A stretch of DNA of 64,000 nucleotides from NCBI GenBank assembly GCA_029532625.1, contig JARFXM010000005.1, positions 1,178,001-1,242,000 of the forward strand. Reading direction: 5' to 3'. Below, one piece after another: positions 10,385-24,137 of this stretch. The DNA comes from Lomentospora prolificans (Eukaryota; Ascomycota; Sordariomycetes; Microascales; Microascaceae). The notes beneath the pieces were generated by a model. It was not told where the DNA came from. It searched no databases and saw only the letters and a list, made by a program, of their open reading frames with translations. The stretch's first letter is position 1, and every line of letters starts with the position of its first letter. The translations under genes were made by a program, and so were the position numbers.

Positions 10385-11714
10385 TTATTGTGGGCCGTAA
10401 CGTGGAGCTGAAGTATCGGCGCCGTATCCGCCGGTTTGGCTCGGGGGACCGTACGGGCCAGCGCTGGGAGGACCACTGGCACTGACGGGGCCAGGAGTAT
10501 GGGGACTGCTGTGGTTGGTCCACCAGCCGTTTCCTTGGTGCATACTCTCGTAGGCCGACGGTTGCGGGGGTTCGATTCGCGCTCGGGGTTGGTATCGTTG
10601 TTGGGACATCTGATCCGCGAGTTTCGCGGCCTGGCTATTTCGCTTCCGAGTCGTCATACTCCTAGAATCCTTGCGTAAACGAAGGCGCACGCCTTGGTCG
10701 CTAAAAGATCTAGTAAGGAAGGTGGACTCTTCCATTCCGGGGAAATGCTTAGGCGAATAAACCTCGAAGACGCGTGATGTAATTTCTCCAAGCTGTACCA
10801 CCTCTCCATTCGATACTTCATAAAGGGTAAACTTCAGTCGGAATTTCCCCTCCACCTTTACGGACAGATCCCCGAAGACAAAGAAGCCGCCATCTTGGTT
10901 GTTGGTATCCTTGAGCTTATGAAGGCTAGATACTTGGGTTCCGAACAGCGGGTTGCCGTTCTGGCACGAGACAGGAGTATCTTCCTTTTCGTCAATCAGG
11001 AATGCCATGACAAAGTGGTACGGACCTAAACCGCACTTGTTAGTTGATTCCTTCATTGAAAACCTCTTTCAAACGAAACCTGACCGCACCACTCACTCTG
11101 AAGAATATGATTGTTCTGCGGGGGAACTTCGAGTTGCAAGATGGGAGGAGGGTCAACCGGCTTTCGATCTAAGGCGATTGTTAGAACGTGTCGAGTGCAA
11201 AATCTTTTTGTGAATACAATAGAACGGGGTGCATACCTTTGTCCTTGCCGAGAACAACCTTGGCACGATCGGGCTCCTGGCGGATAGTCAAAGTAAATGG
11301 GGGAGTGGGTGAAGCAGGCTCGGTCGCGGGAGAGTAACCGACATAGGACCCAGCTTCCTGCTGTAGAACGGGCGACTGAGTGAGGGTCGGGGTCGAAGCG
11401 GCAGGCATCGGCGCTGGGGGAGTCATCATTGGCAGCCGCTGCATTTGGGTTGGAGGAGTCTGGCCAGGGGCGAACTGGGAGGGAGAAGCCTGGACGGGAT
11501 CGTACTGCGGAGGCCTAACTTGGGGGGCCGGATAGCCACCGTAGGGGTGGCGAGGGTTATGGCCGCTGGTCATGGCTGACATGAGATGCGATGTTCCCGT
11601 GTTCTGATAGGAGTGGTTCGGTAAATCCAGGGCGGTCGACTCGAGACGACCGTTGTATATTCCCTGGCAGTAAAGAGGATCCAAACTGCGAGGTGCTTGG
11701 ATTGCGATGCTCAT
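10385..11714 (-). CDS. vosA: Velvet-domain developmental regulator, VosA type
   Basis: Three exons (minus strand): 11237-11714, 11097-11168 and 10385-11025, separated by introns of 68 and 71 nt with GTATGC..TTAG and GTGAGT..TTAG ends; the join gives 396 residues in frame. The start is the first ATG of the frame (MSIAIQ); upstream in-frame codons have none. The velvet domain spans about residues 139-305: FTLTIRQEPDRAKVVLGKDK, then DRKPVDPPPILQLEV in exon 2, then SPYHFVMAFLIDEKED, DGGFFVFGDLSVKVEGKFRL and SFSDQGVRLRLRK. These last blocks resemble VosA more than VelB, VelC or VeA. A basic TTRKR patch near 308-313 may be a nuclear signal. Family knowledge: VosA binds DNA, alone or with VelB, and governs spore viability, trehalose and developmental timing. 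Residues 1-138 are Pro/Gln/Ser-rich and longer than in Aspergillus VosA. VelC is the alternative. Confidence 0.85.
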
Positions 11715-14300
11715 GAGCCCAGAAAGCTGAAGAGTTGATGGCACTTCAGAGCCGTTGTAGGGTGAGGTTCGTGGGATATCTGTCCGCCGGGGCGACGGAT
11801 GTAATCGACACCGGTTTTTGGCCGAGGAGAAGGAGTGAGGTTCTTGTGTAAAGTTGTAGAAGTTGACTCGTCGGAGTTGAGCTCAGCAGAGACGGGAATA
11901 CCCAAAGGCAAATGGCCAGAGAGAACGGCGGCTGGCAGCAATGATGGGCTTGTCTTGCGACTGCGCGTTGGTGCTGAGGCAAGTGGGCGGAAGACTCTGG
12001 TTAACTGGAAGGGGAGACAAGAAGATCCTAGCGTTTGGGCTTGACTGATGAGAGATAAGTAGGAGAAGCAGAGAGCAGGACCCTTGGGGATAAAGTCCTC
12101 TTTTAGACTTCTTGCTGTAAGGCCGATCGGTAGAGCTTGAATCGAAGATCCGGAAGAAGTTGGAATGAGAGGACCCAAGAGAGATGAGAAGTTGGGTTAA
12201 GTGTGGGGAGTCCCTGGTTCTTGTAATGCTACTAGTTGATGTTTTCGCTACCCCTCTCGCATGTCAACGCTGGAGGAAAGGGAACCGGGTTTCACAAGGG
12301 AATGTGGACTTGGAGACCAGACGGTGACAATTACGGGATGTGTAGTTGTGAAGAGAGTAGAACAAGTCGTGGTCTTGGGGATACTCTAGCAATGCCGTGT
12401 CTGAGACGTGATGATGAGCAAGACAAAACGCGGGATTGGGCTGGATATAAGAAGAGTACGTCTCTCGACCGGGGAGAGGGGGTGGCGTGTGCAAGCTTAG
12501 AGCGAGAAGGGAGGCTAATCGTATGTAGCAGTGGGCTTAACCAGGATGTGCACGGAGAATAGACGGGCCACCCGGAGCTGCTGGCAGGCAGAGAATCCGG
12601 TATGTGGAGTTCAGGTGAGGCATGTGTGTGAGAGAGACGGCAGAGAATGAAAAAAAGAGCAGCGCAGCGAGGAGTCAAGTCAATAATAAGAAAGTGTTAT
12701 ATGGGGTAGATAGTGTGAGACGTCGACCACTATTTGATCAAGCAGAAGAGGTCGAGGACGCAACAGTAGTCGAGCAGTGGAGGCGTGCTCGAGAAGAGAA
12801 CAGGGGATCCTCCATATGGCAGGGGACAAGGCACAGCAGTGAGTGTACTTTGTAGCGGTAACCGAAGGTACACAGACGACTTGAAGACAAGGGGCGGATG
12901 GTGTAGTCTTTTTGACTTGAGTGGGAAGTGGGCAGACAAGGGGGGGCGTCTAGCAGCAGGGGCCCGGGGGGGCGTATGCTATTATCGCAATATGCTTCTG
13001 GAGGGTGGAGGGGTGTTGCTTGATCGATCGGAAGCTTGGTTCCAGTCGGAAAAGCAGGGAACAGATGATTGAGGACTCGATCGGCGACAAGGCTTTAAGG
13101 CCAGCAGACATCTGAGACTTACGAATTGAGAGAGATCGTTGAGGAAGCCAAGGGAGATTCCTGGAGTCGGCATCTCGCGTGCAAGAGTTGGACTGGCAAT
13201 GGAAGCAGAAACCCCGGAAACACTTGAACCCGACGGGCTCGACAGCAGCTTAGGCGAGGAAGATTTGTTTGATCCCGAGAAGTCAACGATTTACCCGCCC
13301 GGTTGGCCTCTTCTCCTGGTGGACTAAACTTGGTCGTGCTGTTTTCTGGAAAGCTTGGTCTACGAGTCCCGGTTATCTACACTGCATGCGGCTCCTCGAC
13401 AAGTTGGTAAATGGGCGAGGGCGAGGCAAGCGTGACATGGAGTAATGTCGAATTGGACATGAGATCGGTAAGGCGCAAGCGAACTGTGAGCTTTTCATAC
13501 GCTATACTGCCTGTGATCGCAATCCTATCCGCAAGTTATGAGATGAAGAGCTGGATAAGGTTGCAACCTAGGCGTCGGACGAACGACTAACCCCTGCCTC
13601 TCCTAATTAGCGTTTTCCGTCCTGGAGAAAGAGGCAGTATAATAGGTCAAGCTTATAGAAAGGTCGAGACCAATCTTCCCCCTATCAGCCAACGGTTAGA
13701 CACAGAAGGGTGGTGCCCACGAGATCCGATGACGGACAGGAGGCTGGAGGGGTCGAGGAACTCTCAGGACTAGGTTTAACTCACTGAGATCGACGAGGCC
13801 TTGTGCACGTCTCTAATGTGTAGTACTCTTGGGCATTATGTCATGCTGAGAAGAGAAGGGACAATTGGATCTGCGCGATGAAGACCCTATTACTGAGCTC
13901 GGAGTGACCGTCCCCAGATGAGGACAGGATGGAGTATAGCAGGCCTCTTAAGGTAGTCTTGCACTGTCGACGTAATACCAGATGCAAGCGGTTGAACTGA
14001 CAGGGACGTTGTACTGTGAGAGGTGAAAAAGGTAGCAACCGACGGCAGAAAAAGCGAGCCGAGAAGAAGACACACGCAGAGAGAAAGAGAGACAGACGGG
14101 AAGTGCGCCAAGCGGCTCGATAGTACTGGGCGTGGCCGATAGAGCCTCTCGAGATGAAGAGTACACGTTCATCCGATAGTGAAGCGAGGAGCAGTGTATC
14201 CTCTTTGAGAAAAGAACAAAACATGAAAGGGGACAGGCAATGGCAGGCAAGGACAGAAGCAGCGCACAGGACTCGTAGAACGGTGGGAGCCTCGTCCGGG
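11715..14300 (-). promoter_or_regulatory. Purine-rich (+ strand) region upstream of the velvet gene, probable promoter and long leader
   Basis: Directly 5' of the velvet gene, the + strand is purine-rich, so the sense strand is C/T-rich, as expected for the promoter and leader of a fungal regulator. Several upstream start codons and short frames occur, including 11746-12178 and 12331-12678 on the minus strand, without recognisable products. The real transcription start cannot be read from sequence alone. Confidence 0.4.
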
Positions 14301-17300
14301 CCATCTTCCTTTGAACCCTAGCTAGAAGCGCTGTGATGGACTAGACCTGGCCATCCTAAACTCGGGAAGCGGCGCCCGGTTCAAAGCTCCGAAATACTCA
14401 AATATCGCTCAGGGATCAGCTTTTCCTGCTAGTTTCTTGTCTCGACGTAGGCTGGCTTTAGGTAGTGATCGAGCTGCACTGCACTTGCTCTCAGAGGTGG
14501 TACTATGTAATTGAATAAAGTACCTGAAGCACACCTAGAATCGCTCATGTTCCAAAGTACTGAGTGAGGTACTTGGCTGGAGGAAGTGTATCATCCGAGC
14601 CTAAGCATTGGAGATCGTATGGGAGTACATGTCAACCCACGCCTTGAGTCTCAGGGGGGCCAGGGGGAAGTGGCCACCCATGGCGCCGCACTGTTCTTCC
14701 CTCTTTGTCTGAGGAGACTCGCTCCCACCCCACCTCCTTGACCATGCACAAGAAGCCTGGGTTTATGTACATGTACACTCATACTCCACCAATACTTACC
14801 TGTAACCTTTGCTGCTGATGTAGCGGATACCGCCCGGAGTCGGCACTCCGTTCCTGCCGGCGTTCGCCCTCTCGGTACGGCCTGGCTTTCTGCACATGTT
14901 ACCACTTGGAAGGTGCGCAGCGATGTGCTATTATCGAGTGTGCTCCTGGCAGAGTGGGAAGGACCATCATCACAGGACGTCAACTTGGTCTAAGTTACGA
15001 TGAATACAAGATCAATACGAACGCGCTGCTAATACGGCCTATCTTCTTGTTTCTTTTGGTACTGCTAGTATGCTGTGTGTAAGCACTTGAGGGTGTCATT
15101 ACGAGAGCCCTTGCTCATCAGACGTTGCGAATCCTGCCCAAGCCTTTTACCGCGCGCTCTCAGGGCGTTGTAATTTGATTCTCTCCAAAATTTCGCAGGG
15201 CCTCCCTAATTTGCTCATTTGGTCAGAGGGGAGCCACTGCGTCAGCGTGTTACCTTGTACCAGCTGGCGGATCTTTCTTCGGCGTGAAGTTCTTTAATAA
15301 TAGCGAATTGCGCCCAGGAGTAAAGACCATGCCCTATGCGAGAGATTGCGCGCGCGTGGACATGAGAACATTGATTCTTTGCATCGAGCTTTCCCTCCCC
15401 CAAGGTGTCAGGCCTTACGAAATGACAATGTGAAAATGTGTAGCGGATGTACCAGACTGTGCACCACCACCAAACGATAATTGTGTGTAATATCGGTTCA
15501 CCTCCTAGCTGGGCTGTTTCTATTCCATCCCAAGAGTCTGACAAGCGAGCGGTTCCAGAGTTTGCAAAGTCCAGGTCAAGAAGAGACTCACAGGCGCTTT
15601 TTCTTTTTTGTTTTTTTCGCTTGAGCATCCCAGAGGCAAGGAAATCCCAGCAACTTCCCGCTCCAGCTCTCGAGCTATGGGCCCACTAAATAATTCATCC
15701 GCATGTTGTCCATTGGACCCTTTTTATCAGGCCCTTGAAGTTTAACCGGAAAACGAGCATGTTCTGAGCAGTAACCGGCTGTGGTGTATCATTGGCCCTT
15801 TCCCAAAACGAGTAACATTTTCCAATCCAAGCCCGTGATGAAGATAACAACACGGCTCGCCTAGCCTGTAATCCTACAGAGAGGCCCCCTGGTGTGGGTC
15901 ATGTTCACTCCAATGTACGAAGTACATCTCGAGAAACGCACTAAACTCTTCAACCGGCTCTTTCGCGATGAGTGGGGACCGCCTGCCTTCGCTTGGGGAA
16001 CACGATTCCAGGATAGGATCATTTCTGCAACACTCTGTGCATTGTAGGTGCCTTCACACTCTGGATACGAGCAGTGGTACATGGCTGGTCAGTCCTCCTG
16101 AGAGGGGCGAACTCGTCAGCCCGCCTGACGTGCGTATTGAGAACACACCTAAGACACGAGTCGATGACTGCTTGTATCTATCCTCCAAAGCCATGCAGAA
16201 TGCAGGAGGAGGCGGCGACACCAACAGCTGGCCCAATCTACACTTCCACCTGCTACTTGTTACGGATTGCTACTCCCATCGCTCGAGGGCCCTTCGATTA
16301 TTTTTAGACACTGCAATTTGCGAATCATCTATCGATGGAAAAGGTAGGCTGTGCCGCGATATGGGACACGACGAGATTGAAGACCATCAATGATGAGAGA
16401 GACCAAGACTCCCAATTTAACAAAATGTCACGATTCGGGTCTGTTCGCTCCACCCTCTGTAACTTCACCTCACCTCACCTTATTCTCAATACTCCTCGGG
16501 ATCTGACAGTGGTCATTGCCTCGCGGATGACCCTGGGCTCATTTCCTTATCGCTAAATCTGCTGCATGAAAAATAGTCCAAGCTCCAGAGGACTGTTCCC
16601 TGTTGGGTACAGAAGAGACAAAGTCGTTGTTTTGTTGCTGGCTGTTCACCAAAGTTGTCTGTGCGCGACATGGACAGGCCTCACCCCCGTTCAGTGGGTG
16701 GACAGTGAGAGAATGGAAGCTTCTCCTGCGTCACATGGAACATGCCTGGTCCTGATTCGGAACCTGAGCTGCGACGAGAGTGCATGTATTCCCTTGCTGT
16801 CGTTTCCCTCAAGCTGAGGTCTGGTTGCAGTGCATGTACTCTATCTCTGAAGGTACTACCCAGCTGGCGTTTTTTCTGGAGTTTTTTCGCGTGCCTTCTA
16901 GCCTCCGTTGCCTCTGGCTCTTGGCGTTCGATGTGGACCCACTCGGCTCTTGACCGCCACCCCACGAAAAAACAAGGGAAGGGTGGGGAACCATTGCAGT
17001 ATTTTTTGACAGGACCGAACAGCGGGTTGCCCCACGATTATTTGAGTTATTTGAGGAGGTGGGCCTTGGGCAAGTGTCCAGCACGGCCAGGCATTGAAGT
17101 CCGAAACCGAAACATAAACTATTCGCGCCAGTCGGTTGTTAACCACCCCTCACAGGCAAGCCTCAGGCCGTACTCTCCTCAGTAAAATAGCACCAATAAC
17201 ATCGGCGAAGTATCTGTTTAATTGCCTGTGGAATAGGCGTCAATGCCCCCGTTAGTCATGTATGCTGGCCTTCCTCTCTAACCACTAAAGTTAAGTCTCC

Positions 17301-20300
17301 GCATGACGAATTTGGGCCTGAAATGCTTTAAAAATAGGAGTGCAGACCTGAAGAGGCGCACGGCACAGCTGGCTCACGGAGATATTGCAATCGCTAAAGC
17401 GCTTCCAAACAAAAGCTCCTGCCAGCTCCCTTCCAACCAGGTAGGCACACTGATGATCCCTCCAGAGGGACTTAAATTTATCTTGATTTCCCGCTCGCTT
17501 CCAATGTATGCAAGCCAGTGCCCTTGATGGTGTGCAATTAATAGATGGTAAATTAAGGCATGAGGGAGTGAGCCCCCTTGAAGACGGACGAGACGACAAC
17601 TCAAGCGAGACTCCCTTCCTCTCGGATCGCGTACGAAGTAAGATCCACGGCATCAACACGAGCTCATCGGACGGAACGGCCAAAGGACATCCGTGTTCGT
17701 GTATCGATTGCACGCTGACCTTGAGTCCCAGAAATGGAGGCGCGGACGAATAAACACACCAGCGGCGTGATCCAAGGTCGCGAGCACCAAACGGTTGCTT
17801 CCCCGCATTGTCCTGGGAAGTTAACCGACAAACCGGCATAGAGTATTGTCTTTTCCCTTGATACCAATAGCCTTTGACCGGAATCGTCTACCATTCGCGC
17901 AGTAGATGTAAGATGCACACTACCTTTGATTTCTTGCAAGGTAACAGAGGCGCCATGACTAAATAGGAAGGGGCATGTTCATGCTGGGAATCGATCAGGC
18001 ACGATGCAAGGGACAAAGAGTGCCATTGTGCAAAGATAGCACCACTAGAACACTAGGGCCCGCCTAAGTTTGGATGCATCAACCATTCTAGAGAGGTGCG
18101 CCTCAGTGTAAACTACGACATCTAATTGACCTAGAAGGGAAACACAGGGGTGGAATAACGCCGAGCCTCAAAGTTCAATGGGTAAGAGGACAAAAGTTGC
18201 TGGCAGAGACAACCATTCCTCGTTGGCATAAACCACTAAGAAATCCCGTTCGCATTCGTACAGCGGCGAACCATGCTGGCCACCTCCAGTCCTCTTGTTG
18301 TTCTGTCAGGAGCCTGGCAGGAAACGGTCAAATCTAACATGTTCAGCCTGCCTCATTTGCGCCCTCATCGCCACTGGGGAAGTGGATACATTTGCGATGC
18401 GAACATCAACGATCCATGTCAAATTGGTGTTGGATTTCAACGTTGGAATTTTCCGCACCTGGAAAGTGGACATTGTCAGTCCTGCTAAAGAGAGGGATCA
18501 GAAGAGGCGCCCAAAGAAAGCAAATGCGCCTTTCCTCCACCAAAATATGACAGCCTTATTCCTTCGAAAATTGGAGGAGTCATTATGCATATTTATGCAA
18601 GCCACCGAAGCATTTCGAAATGTTGGAGGATTCTGTACATCATGGTACAGGCCAGGTACCCACGTTCTTCAACTCCCACTCCTCCAAATTCGCAGTGGTT
18701 AGGATTGGCGGATGGGAATGGCTCCAAGGGTGTCCCCCAGCCAGCATGCGTCTGTGTGGTCAACGAGGAGCGGCCATTTCGGCATTAATGGCTAGCTTCC
18801 CAAGTCCGGACGAATGTCAAAGGCCCTCAGACTTCAGCCCAGCTGCGCGTCCCCATGCCGTATGACCTGGTCTTCTCTACCCAATCCGAGGGCCCGCTGA
18901 GGCGGAAGAACGCGACGTATGCACGCCACGTTTGTCGGCACAGCTTTGAGGTGAGGTTTCCCTCACCCCGGGGCCACCATCCCGGCCGCCAGGCTGTCCG
19001 CGCTCGATGCCGAACAGCCCATTCTCGTGCATCTTCCTCGCTTCACGTAATATTTTTTTTTGTTACTTTAAATAGGTGTTGGTAGCGCTCGATACCTACG
19101 TGAAAATATGACAACTCCGTCCGATTAAGGACCTATTGGTGGCATGTTCGAATCTTTTGACCTCCAGACCGCTTCCCCCAGGCGCACGAACTTACATACT
19201 AGACAAACATGTTGGCTTCTCATTGAGAGGGTGTTCGTGCCGGAAATGCGCCCCAAGGCTGAGGCTGAGACTAGGCAAGGTTACTACCCTGATCCCAGGC
19301 CCTAACGCGGACCCCTTCAATGTTCAATGGCTCAATCGCTTCTTGTTGTTTTCTTTCTTCCGTTTTCCCCCTCCTTTTTTCCTGTAGGCGAATTCCCGGG
19401 CTCTCCCAACGTCAGGGTATCCGGGAATTGTCCGTTCAGCAAGGAAGCAGTGGCCACAGCGAACTTAGCTATGCGGACTGACCACGCCATCCGCATCGAT
19501 GCGCTTGGTGATGCGCCAACGCCGTGTCCTGTAATATCGGGTGTGCAGCTCACCATCCGGGGTCGAAGTCGGGAGCTTGCTCGAGGTCCAGAGATCTATC
19601 GTCGCCATTGCCCGGTTGCCCGAGATCCTACGCTGCAAGCTCGTGACGCTCTCGGAAGTCAGCGGTACCTCTAGCGTTGCTTTCGCACCTGGCCACTGAA
19701 CTTTCAGCGAATAGCCAGCGGACCGGGGTCGCATCGAGAGCAGGGGCCGTTTCAGTCTATTCCTGAAAGAAGGACGATCACCGTCCATCATACAACAAGT
19801 GCACATCCAGAATGTTCCGTAGTCCTTCTCTTGCCCATCTGAAGCCGCCATGCCAAGGCATACAGTATGACTAACGAGTTCAGATGACGATATCTGACGC
19901 CGTGCCCAGCGCAAATCAATCCGGATCGTCGCCACAGTCTGCCGCAAGCACGGGGACAAATTGCTTCCAGAAAAGTCCAGGATTCGGCCAAAGGCAACGA
20001 CCCCCGCTGGCTAATGGAGGTGAAAGCCTGGTGTGCTAATCCTCACCATTTCGAGCTAGGACATTAGGAAGATAATTCTTCCCATTTTCACATCGCTGTC
20101 CAGGACGTAAATGATTGCTTCTGATCTGCGCTGCTTACCCCAATAACCGAACCCCGCATCCACCAGAAAAACCAAGATTATGGAAGATGAATAGCGGGAG
20201 GATGCAGTGTTCCCGCCCCGGGGCACCAGACTTTTACACACGCCGGGTGGCAGCTACCATTCCGGAGGGTTGTATGGCTGGCTACTCTCCAGCATCCAAA

Positions 20301-23300
20301 CTCATAGGGAGAGCAACACAGTCAAGGAGTAGCTGCAACCTAAAGGTCTTTGCTTTTCTTCTTTTTTTTTCCCCTTTCTTTCGTAACCCTCACTAAGCTT
20401 CGAAAACGGCATCGGAGGCGAAGGGGGGTTACTGCGAAGGTCCTTTTCTTAGCCCCTCAAATTTACGGGCGGCACGGCGGCCTCCCCTGGAAGCAGGCAC
20501 CAATGAACGGAGCTAGGGCTGACATGGCTGGCTTCTTCGCTGCGTGAACTAACCTGCCAATCCTTCGAACACAAAGTCTTGGGGGAACAGGACTGTGCGC
20601 GGGGTGGACAGATGGATGTACGAGGAGCGTAAAACTGAATCTGGGGCGTGGCCTACTATGCGCGAGCGCGGACCTTGTACCCCGACGGACGCCTGGCGAA
20701 CGCGGGGATGGGGTAATAACAAAACAGTGGACCCAAAGGAGGCAAAGCTCTGAACTGAATTGCGCCACCACGAGGGAAAGTAGTAATACGTGGCGGCGTT
20801 AAGAGGTCAGGATTCCTCAAACAGGCCCGATTGTTAACACGATTCAACGTCTTTTGAGCTTCAAACGCCTCCCAGCGCTCGGATCAAATCCATTGTCAAA
20901 TCTTGTCGTGGTGCGCTCGAGACGGGCGAGTGGTCCATTCCGACTTGGATGGATGGCAGCTACCTGGCGGTGAAATCCTCGCTCTCCCCAGAAGGCTATA
21001 AGTGCTTCCTATTATTATGCACATAACGACATGAGCATGCTACTTATTCCTCCCGTATTAGTATATTACTGCAGGACACGGTAGCTTACCGGAATTGACA
21101 AGAAAGGTAGCGTTCAGATGTGGTTGACCCCCCCAGCATAATCTAAGATGCTGAGATGTGTACCACCCTACTTTACTCTCTTTGGGACGGACAATTGCAA
21201 GTTACACCATTAATGTTTCCTTTGCCCACACCACTCTCTCGTGACCAGTCTACGCCAATGTGGCCGCCCCTCCTCTCCGCTATCTAGTGGTTGCGCGGAC
21301 CAGTTCCTGATCGACCGAGTATACTTTGGCCGTCTCGGAAGCCAGTATCCCATCCGATATACGTGAAGGGGATGCCCGATGCTCGGGAAGGCACATCCGG
21401 GTCTCACTTGCAGCAATGGCCACGATGCTGCTTACAGCCGCGACTAGACTATGAAGTATTGCGGCCTTGGCAACTGCCCCTTAGCCTCGGGTGGCATTGT
21501 ATCGGAAGCGCGTGGGAGTAGTCTACTTAGAAGTCGGAGTGCATACATACCTGTCTCGGTATCTTCAACCCACTAACACTCCAGAGACGATCGATCCAGG
21601 CGGCACAGCCGGCTTCAGTGACCGACCTGCAAGTACCATATCGAGTTGAAAGCGTAATTCGACAGTACGGGTAACCGCTCGGAGGGTGTCTAGAGGACAC
21701 CCATTTCCTCGGATCTGGACTTCAACTAAGACTCGTAACTTCAACCATGGGCATTCCCCTGGTACAACCTCGAGCCGACATCTTCGGTTCGCCAAGGACA
21801 ACCCAGGCGGCGATTTACCTCCCAGGAGCCAGGTAGAGCTGTCCAGACTGTAGGTACTCCAGTGGACGTGTCCAAAAAGGCCTTTGGTTTCGCAAACCTC
21901 CAATTTACCATTCCTGTTCAGCCGATACTTCGAAGTTTGATGATGTCAAATACTCTCTAGCATAGTCCCGTTTCACACGACCCGGCGCAGGCGACCTGGC
22001 TGATCGTGATGCCTTAACGATTGGATGAACAGTTCCGATCAGTCGTACCCGCCTTGTTCTCCGGCCGATATTGGTGCGAAGACCATGTGTTTATCAGGGA
22101 GGCGAGGAAGTTGCGTTGACCCGTTCATGCCGTGTCTGTCGGGCAGGCTCAATGAGGCAGCTGCGAAGACAAAACAATACACTTGTGCCACCACATTAGG
22201 AAGTCATGGATCAGTATTGGCCATGTCCAGGTCCCAGACGTCGAGAGTCGATGCATGACTACCATATCAGACCCTAATTCCTTGCTCTACCCTCCACTCG
22301 AAACCTCAACGGGACTCCAACAACGCCGCCGGCAGGACAATCGAAGCCTATCCCGGTTTTCAAGTGAGAATTACGTCTTTATAACCACGGATCTGAAAAG
22401 TTTCGGTGGTGTTTTGCTACCGCCACCGCTCATATCCTCGTTACCAATGGCACAGCCCTGGCACTCATGTCAACCCCAGAGCCATCGCCAACGCAATGTT
22501 GGTATGGATCTCGGCTGGAACCTGGTGAATTGACAACTGCAAAACATCTAATACCTGCATTGGTTGATGGCCCCCCATTTTCTTGTGTGTGCCAGCAGAA
22601 GTTCCTTTGAGATGGATTCCTGAGAGGCGGAACAGTCGGAGGGCGGTGCAACATATTGCTGGTTCCCGCCACACCATCATTTCAGATGGACTTTCGGTTC
22701 CCCTGAGTCGGGGCTGATGGTGTTTCCGCGCCGTCCCGTCGTCTTGTTGCTCCAAAAGGGCTACCTGGGCTGCTTCGAAGCGATCCTCCAAAGCATTCAG
22801 GTCCTCGTCACTTGTGGTCAGAACCCGCTCAACTCTACTAACACAGGCTAGACTTTGGTTGCAGAGGTCACAAGGTCGAATGCGGCTGGAGATGAGCCTC
22901 GCCAGTGTATGTATATCTAGGGGACTCAGCGGCAAGTCGATATCCCCTGATAACCCCTCCCCCCGGGTGGGGCCACTAGTATGGTACTCTGCTTATTTGC
23001 TTCACGCCTCATCTCACGCTCAACATTCTCAACCGATCAATTTGTCGTCAGGTGGCTATATCATTGGAACAACAGAGGAATCAGGATCCGCTCAAGGATT
23101 TTAAAAAGCGCAAGCGCAAAGGATACCACAGTTTCCGCTCTCTCCTACTCACAAGGGCGGTCATTTTTCACCATGGTCGCATTAGATGGTGACGGAGATT
23201 GGAACAATTTTATTGCCCTCCATTCTATTCTCAGGTACGACACGGGTAATTTACATCGTTTACATCTACCTAGTACCACACTACATCACTTATTCAGGAA

Positions 23301-24106
23301 GTTTCGCCTCTTCTTGAGCTACGGTGCTGCGGATTGCTGTGTAAGGAGACTGTAAAATGCTTGGAGTAAGGCGCAACACAAGGTCGTGTCGACGCTACTG
23401 GGTAGTCCTTACTATCCCTTATTGCCGGATTCGTTACGACCATCTTCCCGTCTTTGCAGTAGTATTTGGCCATCGATAGCAAGCCTTCAGAGCGCCTCGC
23501 TACCGTCAAGCGCTTACATTTTCCCTTCACCCCCGCTTCTTGGCCATTTTTACACCCATTAGGTCGAAAAGTCGCAAAGTAGTAGAGATCGTTCATTGCC
23601 AAAAGGACTGGTTCAATCACACTTGTTCACTCCAACCCGCCTCTCCACACGGCAGCGAGGCCCATGTCCGGGGTAAGGACATAGCTTCAATCACACTCTT
23701 CAGCTCGAAGGAAGTGTGAGCTCCGACGCTCAGCCTTACTTTATTTGAGATTGCCGAACTACTCCCACGTCATCGAACCAGATCGACAGGTAGGAATACT
23801 GGCTGGGCGTTCTATTCGATCAAGGCAACAAGCCTGCTCGAATCACGCAAGCCAACTGCCCTGCCATGAGACCAACTAAACCTGAGACTTCGCGCATCAG
23901 TTTCGAAGCTTTTAAAGGGATGAAGAGTGGCTCTCTGAAGTAGTGCCAGTCATGCTTACGTATATGGCAGCCTGACGGTTCCTGGCAGTGCAAGGAGTAT
24001 TCAGCCAGCGTATTTGTGGGTTTTTGCTGCGCATGCACACTCCCGATGGCGCTCGAAGCCGAATGCTCCGAGGCGGGGCTTCTTTTATTTTTTGTCTTTT
24101 TTGATT

Positions 24107-24137
<31 letters not shown>

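Noticed and set aside
17291..17839. 182-codon minus frame, the longest in the desert
   Set aside because: No domain, no conserved-looking blocks, and antisense frames of similar length exist.
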